A stretch of 7,348 nt of DNA from an uncultured Collinsella sp. (lineage in GTDB: Bacteria; Actinomycetota; Coriobacteriia; Coriobacteriales; Coriobacteriaceae), in contig CAUDYH010000056.1 in assembly GCA_958453575.1 (NCBI GenBank), positions 1-7,348 on the forward strand, in the 5' to 3' direction. The notes under the pieces are model-generated. The model was not told the origin of the DNA. It searched no databases and was given only the letters and a program-made list of their open reading frames with translations. The position numbers and the translations under genes were made by a program. Each line of letters begins with the position of its first letter. Position 1 is the first letter of the stretch. Positions 1 through 4,384 of this stretch are shown here, one piece after another.

Positions 1-48
1 GGACTCTTAATCCCAAGGTCCAGGGTTCGACCCCCTGACGGCCCACCA
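1..48 (+). tRNA. tRNA-Lys(CTT), 3' part only (5' part outside window)
   Basis: The window opens inside the anticodon arm. The 7-base loop CTCTTAA (4-10) gives anticodon CTT at 6-8, which reads lysine codon AAG. The 3' side of the anticodon stem is TCCCA (11-15), followed by a 5-base variable loop, a perfect T stem CAGGG/CCCTG (21-25 with 33-37) around the TTCGACC loop, the 3' acceptor strand ACGGCCC (38-44), discriminator A45 and an encoded CCA (46-48). The 5' acceptor strand and D arm are not in the window. tRNA 3' ends are classic phage and island integration sites, and an integrase gene lies 160 bases away, so this tRNA marks the probable host-element junction. Confidence 0.93.
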
Positions 49-59
49 AAGAACGCACA

Positions 60-87
60 GGTCAGCGCTTCGGCGCTGACCTTTTTT
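60..87 (+). terminator. Intrinsic terminator of the tRNA-Lys gene
   Basis: A perfect 9-bp stem GGTCAGCGC/GCGCTGACC (60-68 with 73-81) is closed by a stable TTCG tetraloop and followed by six T residues (82-87). It begins 12 bases after the tRNA CCA end and has every hallmark of a Rho-independent terminator for the tRNA transcript. Confidence 0.93.
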
Positions 88-135
88 GTTTACTGAGAAG
101 CCAAATCATAACCGTCCGTTACCGTTCGCGTTTTA

Positions 136-171
136 CGCCCCCTGCCGCTTATGCGCGGCAGGGGGCGTTTT
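136..171 (+). terminator. Second strong hairpin terminator, rightward
   Basis: A perfect 13-bp GC-rich stem (CGCCCCCTGCCGC at 136-148 with its complement at 155-167) has a 6-base loop TTATGC and a following TTTT (168-171). The T-run lies on the + strand only; read leftward the hairpin is followed by TAAAAC, so it would be a poor terminator for the leftward integrase. It may be a back-up terminator for the tRNA transcript, shielding the element from read-through. Between the two terminators (88-135) I see no gene, only a loose repeat of ACCGT-type words. Confidence 0.75.
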
Positions 172-172
172 A

Positions 173-205
173 TGCATTTTGCAGGTAGTGGACCTAGAAA
201 ATGCA
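173..205. other. Candidate recombinase core attachment site (13-7-13 inverted repeat)
   Basis: Left arm TGCATTTTGCAGG (173-185) and right arm CCTAGAAAATGCA (193-205) are inverted copies matching at 11 of 13 positions, around a 7-base asymmetric centre TAGTGGA (186-192). Two recombinase-binding arms around a 6-8 bp overlap is the known form of a tyrosine-recombinase core site. The repeat ends two bases beyond the stop codon of the leftward integrase, the usual place for att in temperate phages. It has no T-run on either strand, so it is not a good terminator. Its role as att is inference; the tRNA 3' end remains an alternative crossover location. Confidence 0.45.
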
Positions 206-207
206 CT

Positions 208-1446
208 TTAGAGCGTTTCGGCGCCCAGACCGGTGCCATTAAAACCGCCGTCCGCGCCGCCGCCCTCGACGATCTGCAGGGCGCGCCCGACCTGCCTGGC
301 GGCCTTCTCGCGTTCCGCGAGGCCCGGTTTGATGTAATGGCGGTAATCTGTCCCCAGGTCCGTATGACCGTGCAGGTCCATGATGCTCAGCGGGTCGACC
401 TCGGTCGCCGCCATGATGGTCTCGGACGTGTGGCGCAGGGCCTTTGGCGGGATATACCGCAGGTCATGGCGTACGCACATGCGCCGCCAGGCGCGCACGA
501 GGTTGTCGCCGCGCATGTTTACGATGCGCTGCCCGCTCCATTCGCGCACCTGCTCCGTAACCGAAGTGCCGCCCTCGACGGTTATGCCCGGGCGCAACTC
601 GTCCATGATCTGGTGCAGGCGCTCGCGGCCTGCCAATAAAACCGGCACGGTGCGCACGGAATGGTCGTTCTTGGTCTCCTTCACGCCATCCTCGTCCGTG
701 TACGCGCGGCAGACCTCGATGTACTCCGAGACCGTCGGCTGGCCCGTGGCGAAGTCGTAGGTCGTGGTGACCTTGAGGTCGCACGGGCGCACGGCCAGCG
801 CCTCCTCCTTGCGCAGGCCGCTCAGGCCCAGGATGAGGTAGGCGTTCATGACAAGATCGGCGCGGTCGTCGCTGGCGGCGAGCCTGCGCAGCGCCTCGGC
901 GGCCTCGGGGATGCTCCACGGCTCCACGGGAGCCTGCTTGGCCTTGGGTGCGATGACGCGGCGGCGGAAGGGCTCCACCGTCACCCAGCCGTCGTCGAAG
1001 GCGCGGCGCATGATGGCGCGCAGCGTCGTCTTGGTCTTTGCCGGCGCCCCCGAGCGCTCGATGCAGCTGCGCATCATGTCGTGGGTGATCTCGGAGATGT
1101 CGATGCTCCCCAGGACGGGGGAGATGTAGTTGCTCATCTGCCCGTCGTACTCACGCAGACTCGCCTTGGAGCGCGGCTTGCCGCGGTTGCTCGCCGAGTC
1201 GCGGAAAACTCCATAGTAGTACATGTCGAGCGTCACGCCCGCATGCGCCGCTTGGGATACGCCAAGCTCCCGCGCGAGCTGCGCGATGGCGATATCGGCC
1301 TCGGTCTCGGTGCCGTATACGGTGCGCGACACGCGCCGCACGTGCCCATCCGCGCGGAAGCCCGCCTGCACGCGGATCACCCACTTGCCGGGCGCGACCT
1401 CGCGCTTCGACCCGAGTTTTGACCTTGAGTTCTCACTGGTTGCCAT
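208..1446 (-). CDS. int: Tyrosine-type site-specific recombinase (phage integrase 1)
   Basis: This 412-aa protein should integrate and probably excise the element by strand exchange through a covalent tyrosine-DNA intermediate. The N-terminal part (about residues 10-60, with GKWVIRVQAGF) resembles an arm-binding domain; a SAM-like core-binding domain follows (about 70-165), then the catalytic domain (about 175-390). Catalytic residues seen are Arg212 in LSGLRKEEAL, probable Lys259 in KETKNDHSVRT, Arg338 in PPKALRHTSET, His361 in LHGHTD and nucleophile Tyr371 in DYRHYIKP. The usual first His of the HxxR box is Lys335. I chose the ATG at 1446 because AGGA lies 7 bases upstream; the open frame extends to a GTG at 1515, but that extension runs through a leader hairpin and has no ribosome binding site. 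The gene points at the tRNA, as an integrase at an element edge usually does. Confidence 0.93.
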   Translation of the reverse strand: MATSENSRSKLGSKREVAPGKWVIRVQAGFRADGHVRRVSRTVYGTETEADIAIAQLARELGVSQAAHAGVTLDMYYYGVFRDSASNRGKPRSKASLREYDGQMSNYISPVLGSIDISEITHDMMRSCIERSGAPAKTKTTLRAIMRRAFDDGWVTVEPFRRRVIAPKAKQAPVEPWSIPEAAEALRRLAASDDRADLVMNAYLILGLSGLRKEEALAVRPCDLKVTTTYDFATGQPTVSEYIEVCRAYTDEDGVKETKNDHSVRTVPVLLAGRERLHQIMDELRPGITVEGGTSVTEQVREWSGQRIVNMRGDNLVRAWRRMCVRHDLRYIPPKALRHTSETIMAATEVDPLSIMDLHGHTDLGTDYRHYIKPGLAEREKAARQVGRALQIVEGGGADGGFNGTGLGAETL

Positions 1447-1457
1447 ATAATGGTCCT

Positions 1458-1480
1458 GCCTTTCCCTTTTGCCGGAGGGC
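1458..1480 (-). promoter_or_regulatory. Int leader motif shared with the excisionase-like gene leader
   Basis: On the minus strand, just upstream of the integrase start, is GCCCTCCGGCAA, then AA, then GGGAA, A and GGC. The leader at 3940-3960 on the + strand carries the same string with the middle AA deleted and one substitution (20 of 21 bases identical). The motif contains CCCTCC, which resembles the anti-Shine-Dalgarno core, and CCCT/AGGG can pair as a small hairpin. It overlaps the region just ahead of the integrase ribosome binding site. A role in translation control or protein binding is inference. Confidence 0.4.
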
Positions 1481-1519
1481 ATATGCCCCGTGCGGATCCG
1501 CCAAGATTGCCGCACGGGG
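1477..1519. promoter_or_regulatory. Overlapping palindrome and strong hairpin in the integrase leader
   Basis: A perfect 12-bp palindrome GGGCATATGCCC (1477-1488) abuts and overlaps a 10-bp perfect stem CCCCGTGCGG/CCGCACGGGG (1486-1495 with 1510-1519, 14-base loop). On the + strand the stem is followed by TTTCTTTGTTT, so it would stop rightward, antisense transcription coming out of int. On the minus strand it sits in the 5' leader of int, ending about 40 bases before the ATG and without a T-run, so it could act as a leader hairpin or operator. The two folds share bases 1486-1488 and would compete. Confidence 0.5.
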
Positions 1520-1575
1520 TTTCTTTGTTTAGTAGCAGTCGTTGCGTTTTCTGCAACAACTTAAGCAGTCGCCTG

Positions 1576-1603
1576 CCCATTTTCGTGGGGTTACGAAAAT
1601 GGG
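1576..1603. repeat. Perfect 11-bp inverted repeat with 6-bp centre
   Basis: CCCATTTTCGT (1576-1586) and ACGAAAATGGG (1593-1603) are perfect inverted copies around GGGGTT, with a further outer pair TCGCC/GGCGA (1569-1573 with 1613-1617). It lies between the stop of the 297-aa gene (1640) and the integrase leader. Neither strand has a T-run after it, so it is a weak terminator at best. The 11-6-11 form resembles Xer-type recombination sites, and the CATTTT/AAAATG words also occur in the candidate site at 173-205, although at another spacing. It could equally be an operator. Confidence 0.5.
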
Positions 1604-1639
1604 GGAGTAACTGGCGATTCGATCGTTTCGCATAATCTG

Positions 1640-2533
1640 CTAGTCAAATACCAGATAGAGCTTTGTCTGGTCGGTGCCGTCTTGGTAGTAGTCCCACATA
1701 TAGATGGCGCGGCACGGTCTTTCCCTGTTTGCGGAGATTTGCTTGTAAATCTCGTCGCTCCTGGCGTTAATCTCGACAAGCGGATTGCCGTCGGCGAGCA
1801 CTCTGATATGCGGCTTTGCCGACGAGCCCTTTGGCGTCGGGACTATCTCAAATGACGGAGTGAAGCGGAGGTCCTTTCTGGGCAGTTTGCCGCCGATCCA
1901 GTTGCGATCGGTAACGGTAATCCATACCTCAAGCGAATCCTTTGCAAGCTCGATGCCTGTCCGCCTACGCCTCACCTGGGTGACCTTGGCCCTATATTGC
2001 GCCTCGCGTTTAGCCTCGAGTCTAATGAGCTCGTCTTCCTCGGAGAACGGAACGGGAGTCGTCAGCGTCTTCTGGCGTTCCCACCACTGCTCCAAGAGCC
2101 GGGGCTCCGCAGTCAGGCTGACTAACTCGGGGACGCCGGGGGAGTACATGCCGGTTTTCTTGACCTTGAGACGGAACGTGAAGCCGGCCGCCACCATCTC
2201 CTTGAGGAACCCGAGTCCCGAGCAGGTAAATCCGAATGCGGTGCCGTTGTAGGAAAGTGGCGTATCTCCAAACTCGGCGCTGTCCGCCGTCGTGCCGGTC
2301 GACTTGCTGTGGATGACCATGTCGCGACCGAGCGGATCGACGTAGAACTCGGTTCCTTTCCGGATGCCCTTGAAGGGCACGCCGACGTAGGTGAACACCG
2401 TCTTCTCGCAATCGCCGTCGATGTCTATGACGCGCGCCGCGGGGTGCCTACTATCTTGTGCGGACATGGCGGCAGAGCGAGGCGCACCATTGCCCGTCAA
2501 AATCGCTTTGGCCAATGAACTGAACAGCCCCAT
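1640..2533 (-). CDS. Protein of unknown function in the repressor-integrase accessory slot
   Basis: I do not recognise this 297-aa protein. Its ATG is well supported by AGAGG five bases upstream, and it begins 18 bp after the repressor stop codon, so the two are probably cotranscribed in a lysogen. The N-terminus (MGLFSSLAKAILTG, about 1-30) is an amphipathic or linker-like stretch, not a clear signal peptide. Residues about 45-140 look rich in beta strands, with PLSYNGTAFGF and GFTFRLKVKKTG. These faintly recall small beta-barrel domains such as HIRAN; that is only an impression. Residues 145-195 are charged and helical (SEEDELIRLEAKREAQYRAK, RRRR at 188-191), and 200-297 is again strand-like (LEVWITVTD, KLYLVFD). 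There is no HExxH, so it is not an ImmA-type protease despite the ImmA-like position. Base composition is visibly less GC-rich than the early operon, which fits a separately acquired cargo gene. Immunity, exclusion or defence is possible from position only. Confidence 0.85.
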   Translation of the reverse strand: MGLFSSLAKAILTGNGAPRSAAMSAQDSRHPAARVIDIDGDCEKTVFTYVGVPFKGIRKGTEFYVDPLGRDMVIHSKSTGTTADSAEFGDTPLSYNGTAFGFTCSGLGFLKEMVAAGFTFRLKVKKTGMYSPGVPELVSLTAEPRLLEQWWERQKTLTTPVPFSEEDELIRLEAKREAQYRAKVTQVRRRRTGIELAKDSLEVWITVTDRNWIGGKLPRKDLRFTPSFEIVPTPKGSSAKPHIRVLADGNPLVEINARSDEIYKQISANRERPCRAIYMWDYYQDGTDQTKLYLVFD

Positions 2534-2551
2534 GAATACCTCTTTACTTTG

Positions 2552-2941
2552 CTACGCGGACCTTACTTGATCCGCTTCCAGCCCTTCGATTTCAGGCGCT
2601 GCAGCCTGATTTTGGGACAGCTCGGCCTGGTCGCGTGCCGTCTCCAGGATCTTCGAGCGCCTCTTCTCGGTGCTCTGCCGGTAGCAGTAGAGCAGCTCGC
2701 CCTCTTCGGGGTCGAGCTCATCGGCAAACCCTTCATTCAAGCCAGGCGGCCATCCACAGAGGTCGTTTGGCGTACAACCAAATACCTCGGCTATCACGCA
2801 AGCGTCCTCTGCGGTTAGTTTCACTTCACCTCGCTCGATGGATGCATAGCGGCGTTCTTTCCATCCAAGGGCGCGGGCGGCGTCTGGCTGCTTCTTAAAT
2901 CCAGCGGCCTCGCGCATCTTCTTTATCGAGAGTTCATACAT
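2552..2941 (-). CDS. XRE-family repressor-like transcriptional regulator
   Basis: The 129-aa protein has an N-terminal Cro/CI-type helix-turn-helix (about residues 3-64: AARALGWKERRYASIERGEVKLT followed by EVFGCTPND) and a short charged helical tail (LDPEEGELLYCYRQ, STEKRRSKILETA at 90-102) typical of small XRE regulators. There is no S24/LexA-type autoprotease domain, so induction by RecA-stimulated self-cleavage is unlikely. The ATG at 2941 follows a GGGGAGAG ribosome binding site. It is transcribed away from the Cro-like gene, with the operator repeats between them, so it is the likely lysogeny repressor. Its GCTPNDLCGW segment (55-64) matches GCTPNDLMGW in the facing regulator. Confidence 0.88.
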   Translation of the reverse strand: MYELSIKKMREAAGFKKQPDAARALGWKERRYASIERGEVKLTAEDACVIAEVFGCTPNDLCGWPPGLNEGFADELDPEEGELLYCYRQSTEKRRSKILETARDQAELSQNQAAAPEIEGLEADQVRSA

Positions 2942-2965
2942 ATATCTCTCCCCTCTTCAGATAGA

Positions 2966-2994
2966 AGTCTACGCGAAATGTGTATATCCATCAA
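2966..2994 (-). promoter_or_regulatory. Leftward promoter for the repressor gene
   Basis: On the minus strand TTGATG (2989-2994) is separated by 17 bp from TAGACT (2966-2971), a fair sigma-70-like pair (about 4 of 6 in each box) 25 bases upstream of the repressor ATG. An operator-like repeat (2971-2987) fills its spacer, so autoregulation is likely. Confidence 0.55.
2971..2987 (+). promoter_or_regulatory. Operator-like repeat, site 3 (weakest)
   Basis: ACGCGAAATGTGTATAT matches the site at 3054-3070 at 13 of 17 positions in the same orientation. It lies in the spacer of the leftward promoter, where a bound regulator would block the repressor's own transcription. Confidence 0.5.
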
Positions 2995-3013
2995 GAAAGT
3001 TACTAGAATCATG

Positions 3014-3041
3014 TTGACAATACGTGAATCACGTAGATAAT
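3014..3041 (+). promoter_or_regulatory. Strong rightward early promoter
   Basis: TTGACA (3014-3019), a perfect -35 box, is followed after 16 bp by GATAAT (3036-3041), 5 of 6 to the -10 consensus. It should drive the Cro-like gene, which starts 50 bases downstream, and probably the whole rightward operon. Operator repeats lie between the boxes and just after the expected start point. Confidence 0.82.
3022..3038 (+). promoter_or_regulatory. Operator-like repeat, site 2 (within the rightward promoter)
   Basis: ACGTGAATCACGTAGAT contains the perfect odd-centred palindrome ACGTGA-A-TCACGT (3022-3034). It sits between the -35 and -10 boxes of the rightward promoter, so a regulator bound here would exclude RNA polymerase. 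Confidence 0.72.
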
Positions 3042-3053
3042 GAGTATCAGCAA

Positions 3054-3070
3054 ACGCGAAACACGTAGAT
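3054..3070 (+). promoter_or_regulatory. Operator-like repeat, site 1 (near the transcript start)
   Basis: ACGCGAAACACGTAGAT matches the site at 3022-3038 at 15 of 17 positions, 32 bp (about three helical turns) downstream and in the same orientation. It lies just after the predicted start of the rightward transcript and before the GGAGG of the Cro-like gene. Confidence 0.7.
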
Positions 3071-3091
3071 TTCTAGAACGGAGGTACATGA

Positions 3092-3322
3092 ATGACGGAT
3101 ATTTGCACACGCGTCGCTCATAACCTGCGCGTTGCGATGGCTCACGCCGACATCAAGACCGCTGAGGAGCTTTCCGCGGCATCGGGCGTGTCGGTATACA
3201 GCATCCGCAACTATCTGGCCAAGGCTTCGACGCCTTCGCTCGAGAGCCTCGCGGCATTGGGGTTGGCCCTCGGCTGCACGCCCAACGACCTGATGGGCTG
3301 GAACACGGACGAGGCCGCATAG
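3092..3322 (+). CDS. Small XRE regulator, Cro-like
   Basis: This 76-aa protein is essentially one XRE helix-turn-helix domain (about residues 6-70): TAEELSAASGVSVYSIRNYL forms the helix-turn-helix and TPSLESLAALGLALGCTPND the following helices. The ATG at 3092 follows GGAGG with eight bases between; the nearby ATG at 3088 is in another frame. First in the rightward operon, lacking a C-terminal domain and facing the repressor gene across shared operators, it fits the role of Cro: turning down the repressor and committing to lytic genes. GCTPNDLMGW (61-70) is shared with the facing regulator, so the two probably arose from a common ancestor or at least share a fold. Confidence 0.88.
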   Translation: MTDICTRVAHNLRVAMAHADIKTAEELSAASGVSVYSIRNYLAKASTPSLESLAALGLALGCTPNDLMGWNTDEAA

Positions 3323-3338
3323 GGATAGGGGAAGAGGA

Positions 3339-3614
3339 ATGACAGGCAAGAGCTACGAGCTGCCCAACGACATCACGACCCTGCGCGGCATGGTGACGTG
3401 GGCAGGCGAGGACGCCGAGTGGCACACGGAGGTGTTCGAGTTCCTGGCGGACGCGCGCGACACGTTCCGCGAGCACGTCCAGGCCGGCGACGTCGCCTAC
3501 CTCGCACGCATGGTGGAACTCGACCGCAGGCAGGTGTGCGACCCGGTGGCCTGCGACGTCATGGAGAACGACCCCGCCCCGGGCGAGTGGCCGTTCTGTG
3601 GCGGTCGCGAATGA
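3339..3614 (+). CDS. Small early protein of unknown function
   Basis: I do not recognise this 91-aa protein. The ATG is preceded by GGGGAAGAGGA, and the gene starts 16 bases after the Cro-like stop, so it is almost certainly in the same operon. The product is acidic and mostly helical (EDAEWHTEVFEFLADARDTF, then YLARMVELDRRQ). Three cysteines lie in its C-terminal third (CDPVACD and WPFCGG), which could bind a metal, but the number is low for a confident zinc site. Its TGA overlaps the next gene's start as ATGA, suggesting coupled translation. Confidence 0.75.
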   Translation: MTGKSYELPNDITTLRGMVTWAGEDAEWHTEVFEFLADARDTFREHVQAGDVAYLARMVELDRRQVCDPVACDVMENDPAPGEWPFCGGRE

Positions 3615-3760
3615 CCCGGGCGCTGCTCGCCTCGGCCGTCGTGATGGACGCCGCGGGGTGGCTCTGCATCGCGCAGGGCGCGCACCTGCTCGCGCGGATC
3701 TGCTTTGTCGCCGCGCTGCCGTTCATCGCGGCGTGGGTGGTCGGGTCGCTCCGCGACTGA
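3611..3760 (+). CDS. Small membrane protein (49 aa), overlapping start
   Basis: The ATG at 3611 overlaps the stop of the preceding gene (ATGA), which favours translational coupling. The product has two hydrophobic stretches, about residues 4-20 (ALLASAVVMDAAGWLCI) and 28-46 (ARICFVAALPFIAAWVVGS), probably two membrane helices joined by a short loop, and ends in SLRD. The frame is open upstream to an ATG at 3398, but that extension is arginine-rich shadow of the 91-aa gene. The function is unknown. Small membrane proteins in phage early operons can act in exclusion, but nothing here proves that. Confidence 0.6.
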   Translation: MTRALLASAVVMDAAGWLCIAQGAHLLARICFVAALPFIAAWVVGSLRD

Positions 3761-3985
3761 CGGCGGGCCCGCTCCCGCCGCGCCACGGGTTCCGCACCGC
3801 CCCCATTCCGCGGGGCCCGTGGCGCGACGGGGCCGGACTCCCTACATCCGGCCCACATGGTGTCTGCCGCCGACTTGGCGGGGCGGCGGCACCGCTCCCT
3901 TTGGCGGGGGAGCGCCCTCCGGCTGCATCTATCGGTGCGGCCCTCCGGCAAGGGAATGGCTCTATTGATTTGAAAGGAGAAGGCC
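3761..3985. other. GC-rich hairpin-dense noncoding stretch
   Basis: This 225-base gap, the largest in the rightward operon, has four consecutive perfect inverted repeats: 3779-3789 with 3816-3826 (11 bp), 3831-3837 with 3847-3853 (7 bp), 3865-3872 with 3884-3891 (8 bp) and 3893-3899 with 3908-3914 (7 bp). A 10-base direct repeat GCCCTCCGGC follows at 3914-3923 and 3940-3949. No hairpin has a T-run. Reading frames across it exist (for example 3705-3968) but are Arg/Pro/Gly-rich and lack a ribosome binding site, so I treat it as noncoding. It could be a structured leader for the next gene, an attenuator, a small RNA or a replication or partition site. Confidence 0.6.
3940..3960 (+). promoter_or_regulatory. 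Leader motif shared with the integrase leader
   Basis: GCCCTCCGGCAA, GGGAA, T and GGC lie 26-46 bases upstream of the excisionase-like start. They match the integrase leader motif (minus strand, 1458-1480) at 20 of 21 positions, allowing a 2-base gap. The first ten bases are also repeated at 3914-3923. Confidence 0.4.
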
Positions 3986-4216
3986 ATGTGGATGTCTATA
4001 GCCAAGGGCGCGCGTTATGCCTGCTGCGACAACGTCACGTTCCGCGCGATGGTCATGCAGGGCGTGATACCGCGCTACCCGTCGCTCAACCCCAACAGCT
4101 CGCGCGAGGTGGTGCGCAGCGAGGACATCGATGCCGCCATCATGGCGCGCGGCGCGGTGCCGGCGCTGCCCTCGCCCGATTGCGTGCCGGCGCGCCGACC
4201 GAGGCGGGTGGCGTGA
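3986..4216 (+). CDS. Excisionase-like small winged-helix protein (tentative)
   Basis: The 76-aa protein has a MerR/excisionase-like pattern in residues about 4-55: IAKGARYACCDNVTFRAMVM could form the helix-turn-helix, and GVIPRYPSLNP followed by REVVRSEDIDAAI resembles the wing and final helix (compare the common R-R-E-D-L-D-A-F ending of excisionases). The C-terminus is basic (ARRPRRVA). Excisionases bend att DNA and steer integrases toward excision; being in the early operon under the lytic promoter fits that job. The ATG at 3986 follows AAGGAG by six bases, and Met3 is an alternative start. The TGA overlaps the next ATG by one base. It could instead be a general small DNA-binding regulator. 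Confidence 0.55.
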   Translation: MWMSIAKGARYACCDNVTFRAMVMQGVIPRYPSLNPNSSREVVRSEDIDAAIMARGAVPALPSPDCVPARRPRRVA

Positions 4217-4374
4217 TGGGCGACCTTATCTGGGAGGCGGGCTGCAGGCTCGGCGAGTGGTGGGAGTCGCTGCCCGAGCGCGTGCGCAGTGTGGTGTGCG
4301 CCGTGGCGCTCATCGGCCTGATCGCCGTCGCCGGCGCCATTGAGGGGACCGCCCCGAGCGGGATGTACTACTAG
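4216..4374 (+). CDS. Small single-pass membrane protein (52 aa)
   Basis: The ATG at 4216 overlaps the preceding stop (TGATG), so translation is probably coupled. The product starts with a tryptophan-rich amphipathic segment (MGDLIWEAGCRLGEWWESLP), then a basic turn (ERVR) and one hydrophobic helix at about 25-42 (SVVCAVALIGLIAVAGAI), with a short tail ending in GMYY. Its stop codon lies within the AGGAGG of the ParB-like gene. The function is unknown; a membrane-anchored partner or exclusion factor is possible. Confidence 0.6.
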   Translation: MGDLIWEAGCRLGEWWESLPERVRSVVCAVALIGLIAVAGAIEGTAPSGMYY

Positions 4375-4384
4375 GAGGAATGAC

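Noticed and set aside
173..205. Terminator for integrase 1
   Set aside because: The inverted repeat lies just after the stop, but the stem is AT-rich at its base, has mismatches and is not followed by a T-run on the minus strand.
661..1422. A long rightward open frame opposite integrase 1
   Set aside because: It is a shadow of the GC-rich integrase gene, with a repetitive Arg/Ala/Val/Leu composition and no ribosome binding site.
1377..1580. A small leftward gene in the integrase leader
   Set aside because: It runs in another frame across the leader hairpins and into int, and shows no recognisable domain.
1640..2533. ImmA-type metalloprotease beside the repressor
   Set aside because: The position fits, but no HExxH motif is present anywhere in the protein.
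2971..3070. CRISPR-like array
   Set aside because: There are only three short, diverged repeats at unequal spacing (51 and 32 bp) placed over promoters; operators explain them better.
3598..4374. A 258-codon rightward open frame
   Set aside because: It runs through the hairpin region and out of frame over the excisionase-like gene, is Arg/Ala/Pro-rich and lacks a ribosome binding site; only its last 52 codons, from the overlapping ATG at 4216, look real.
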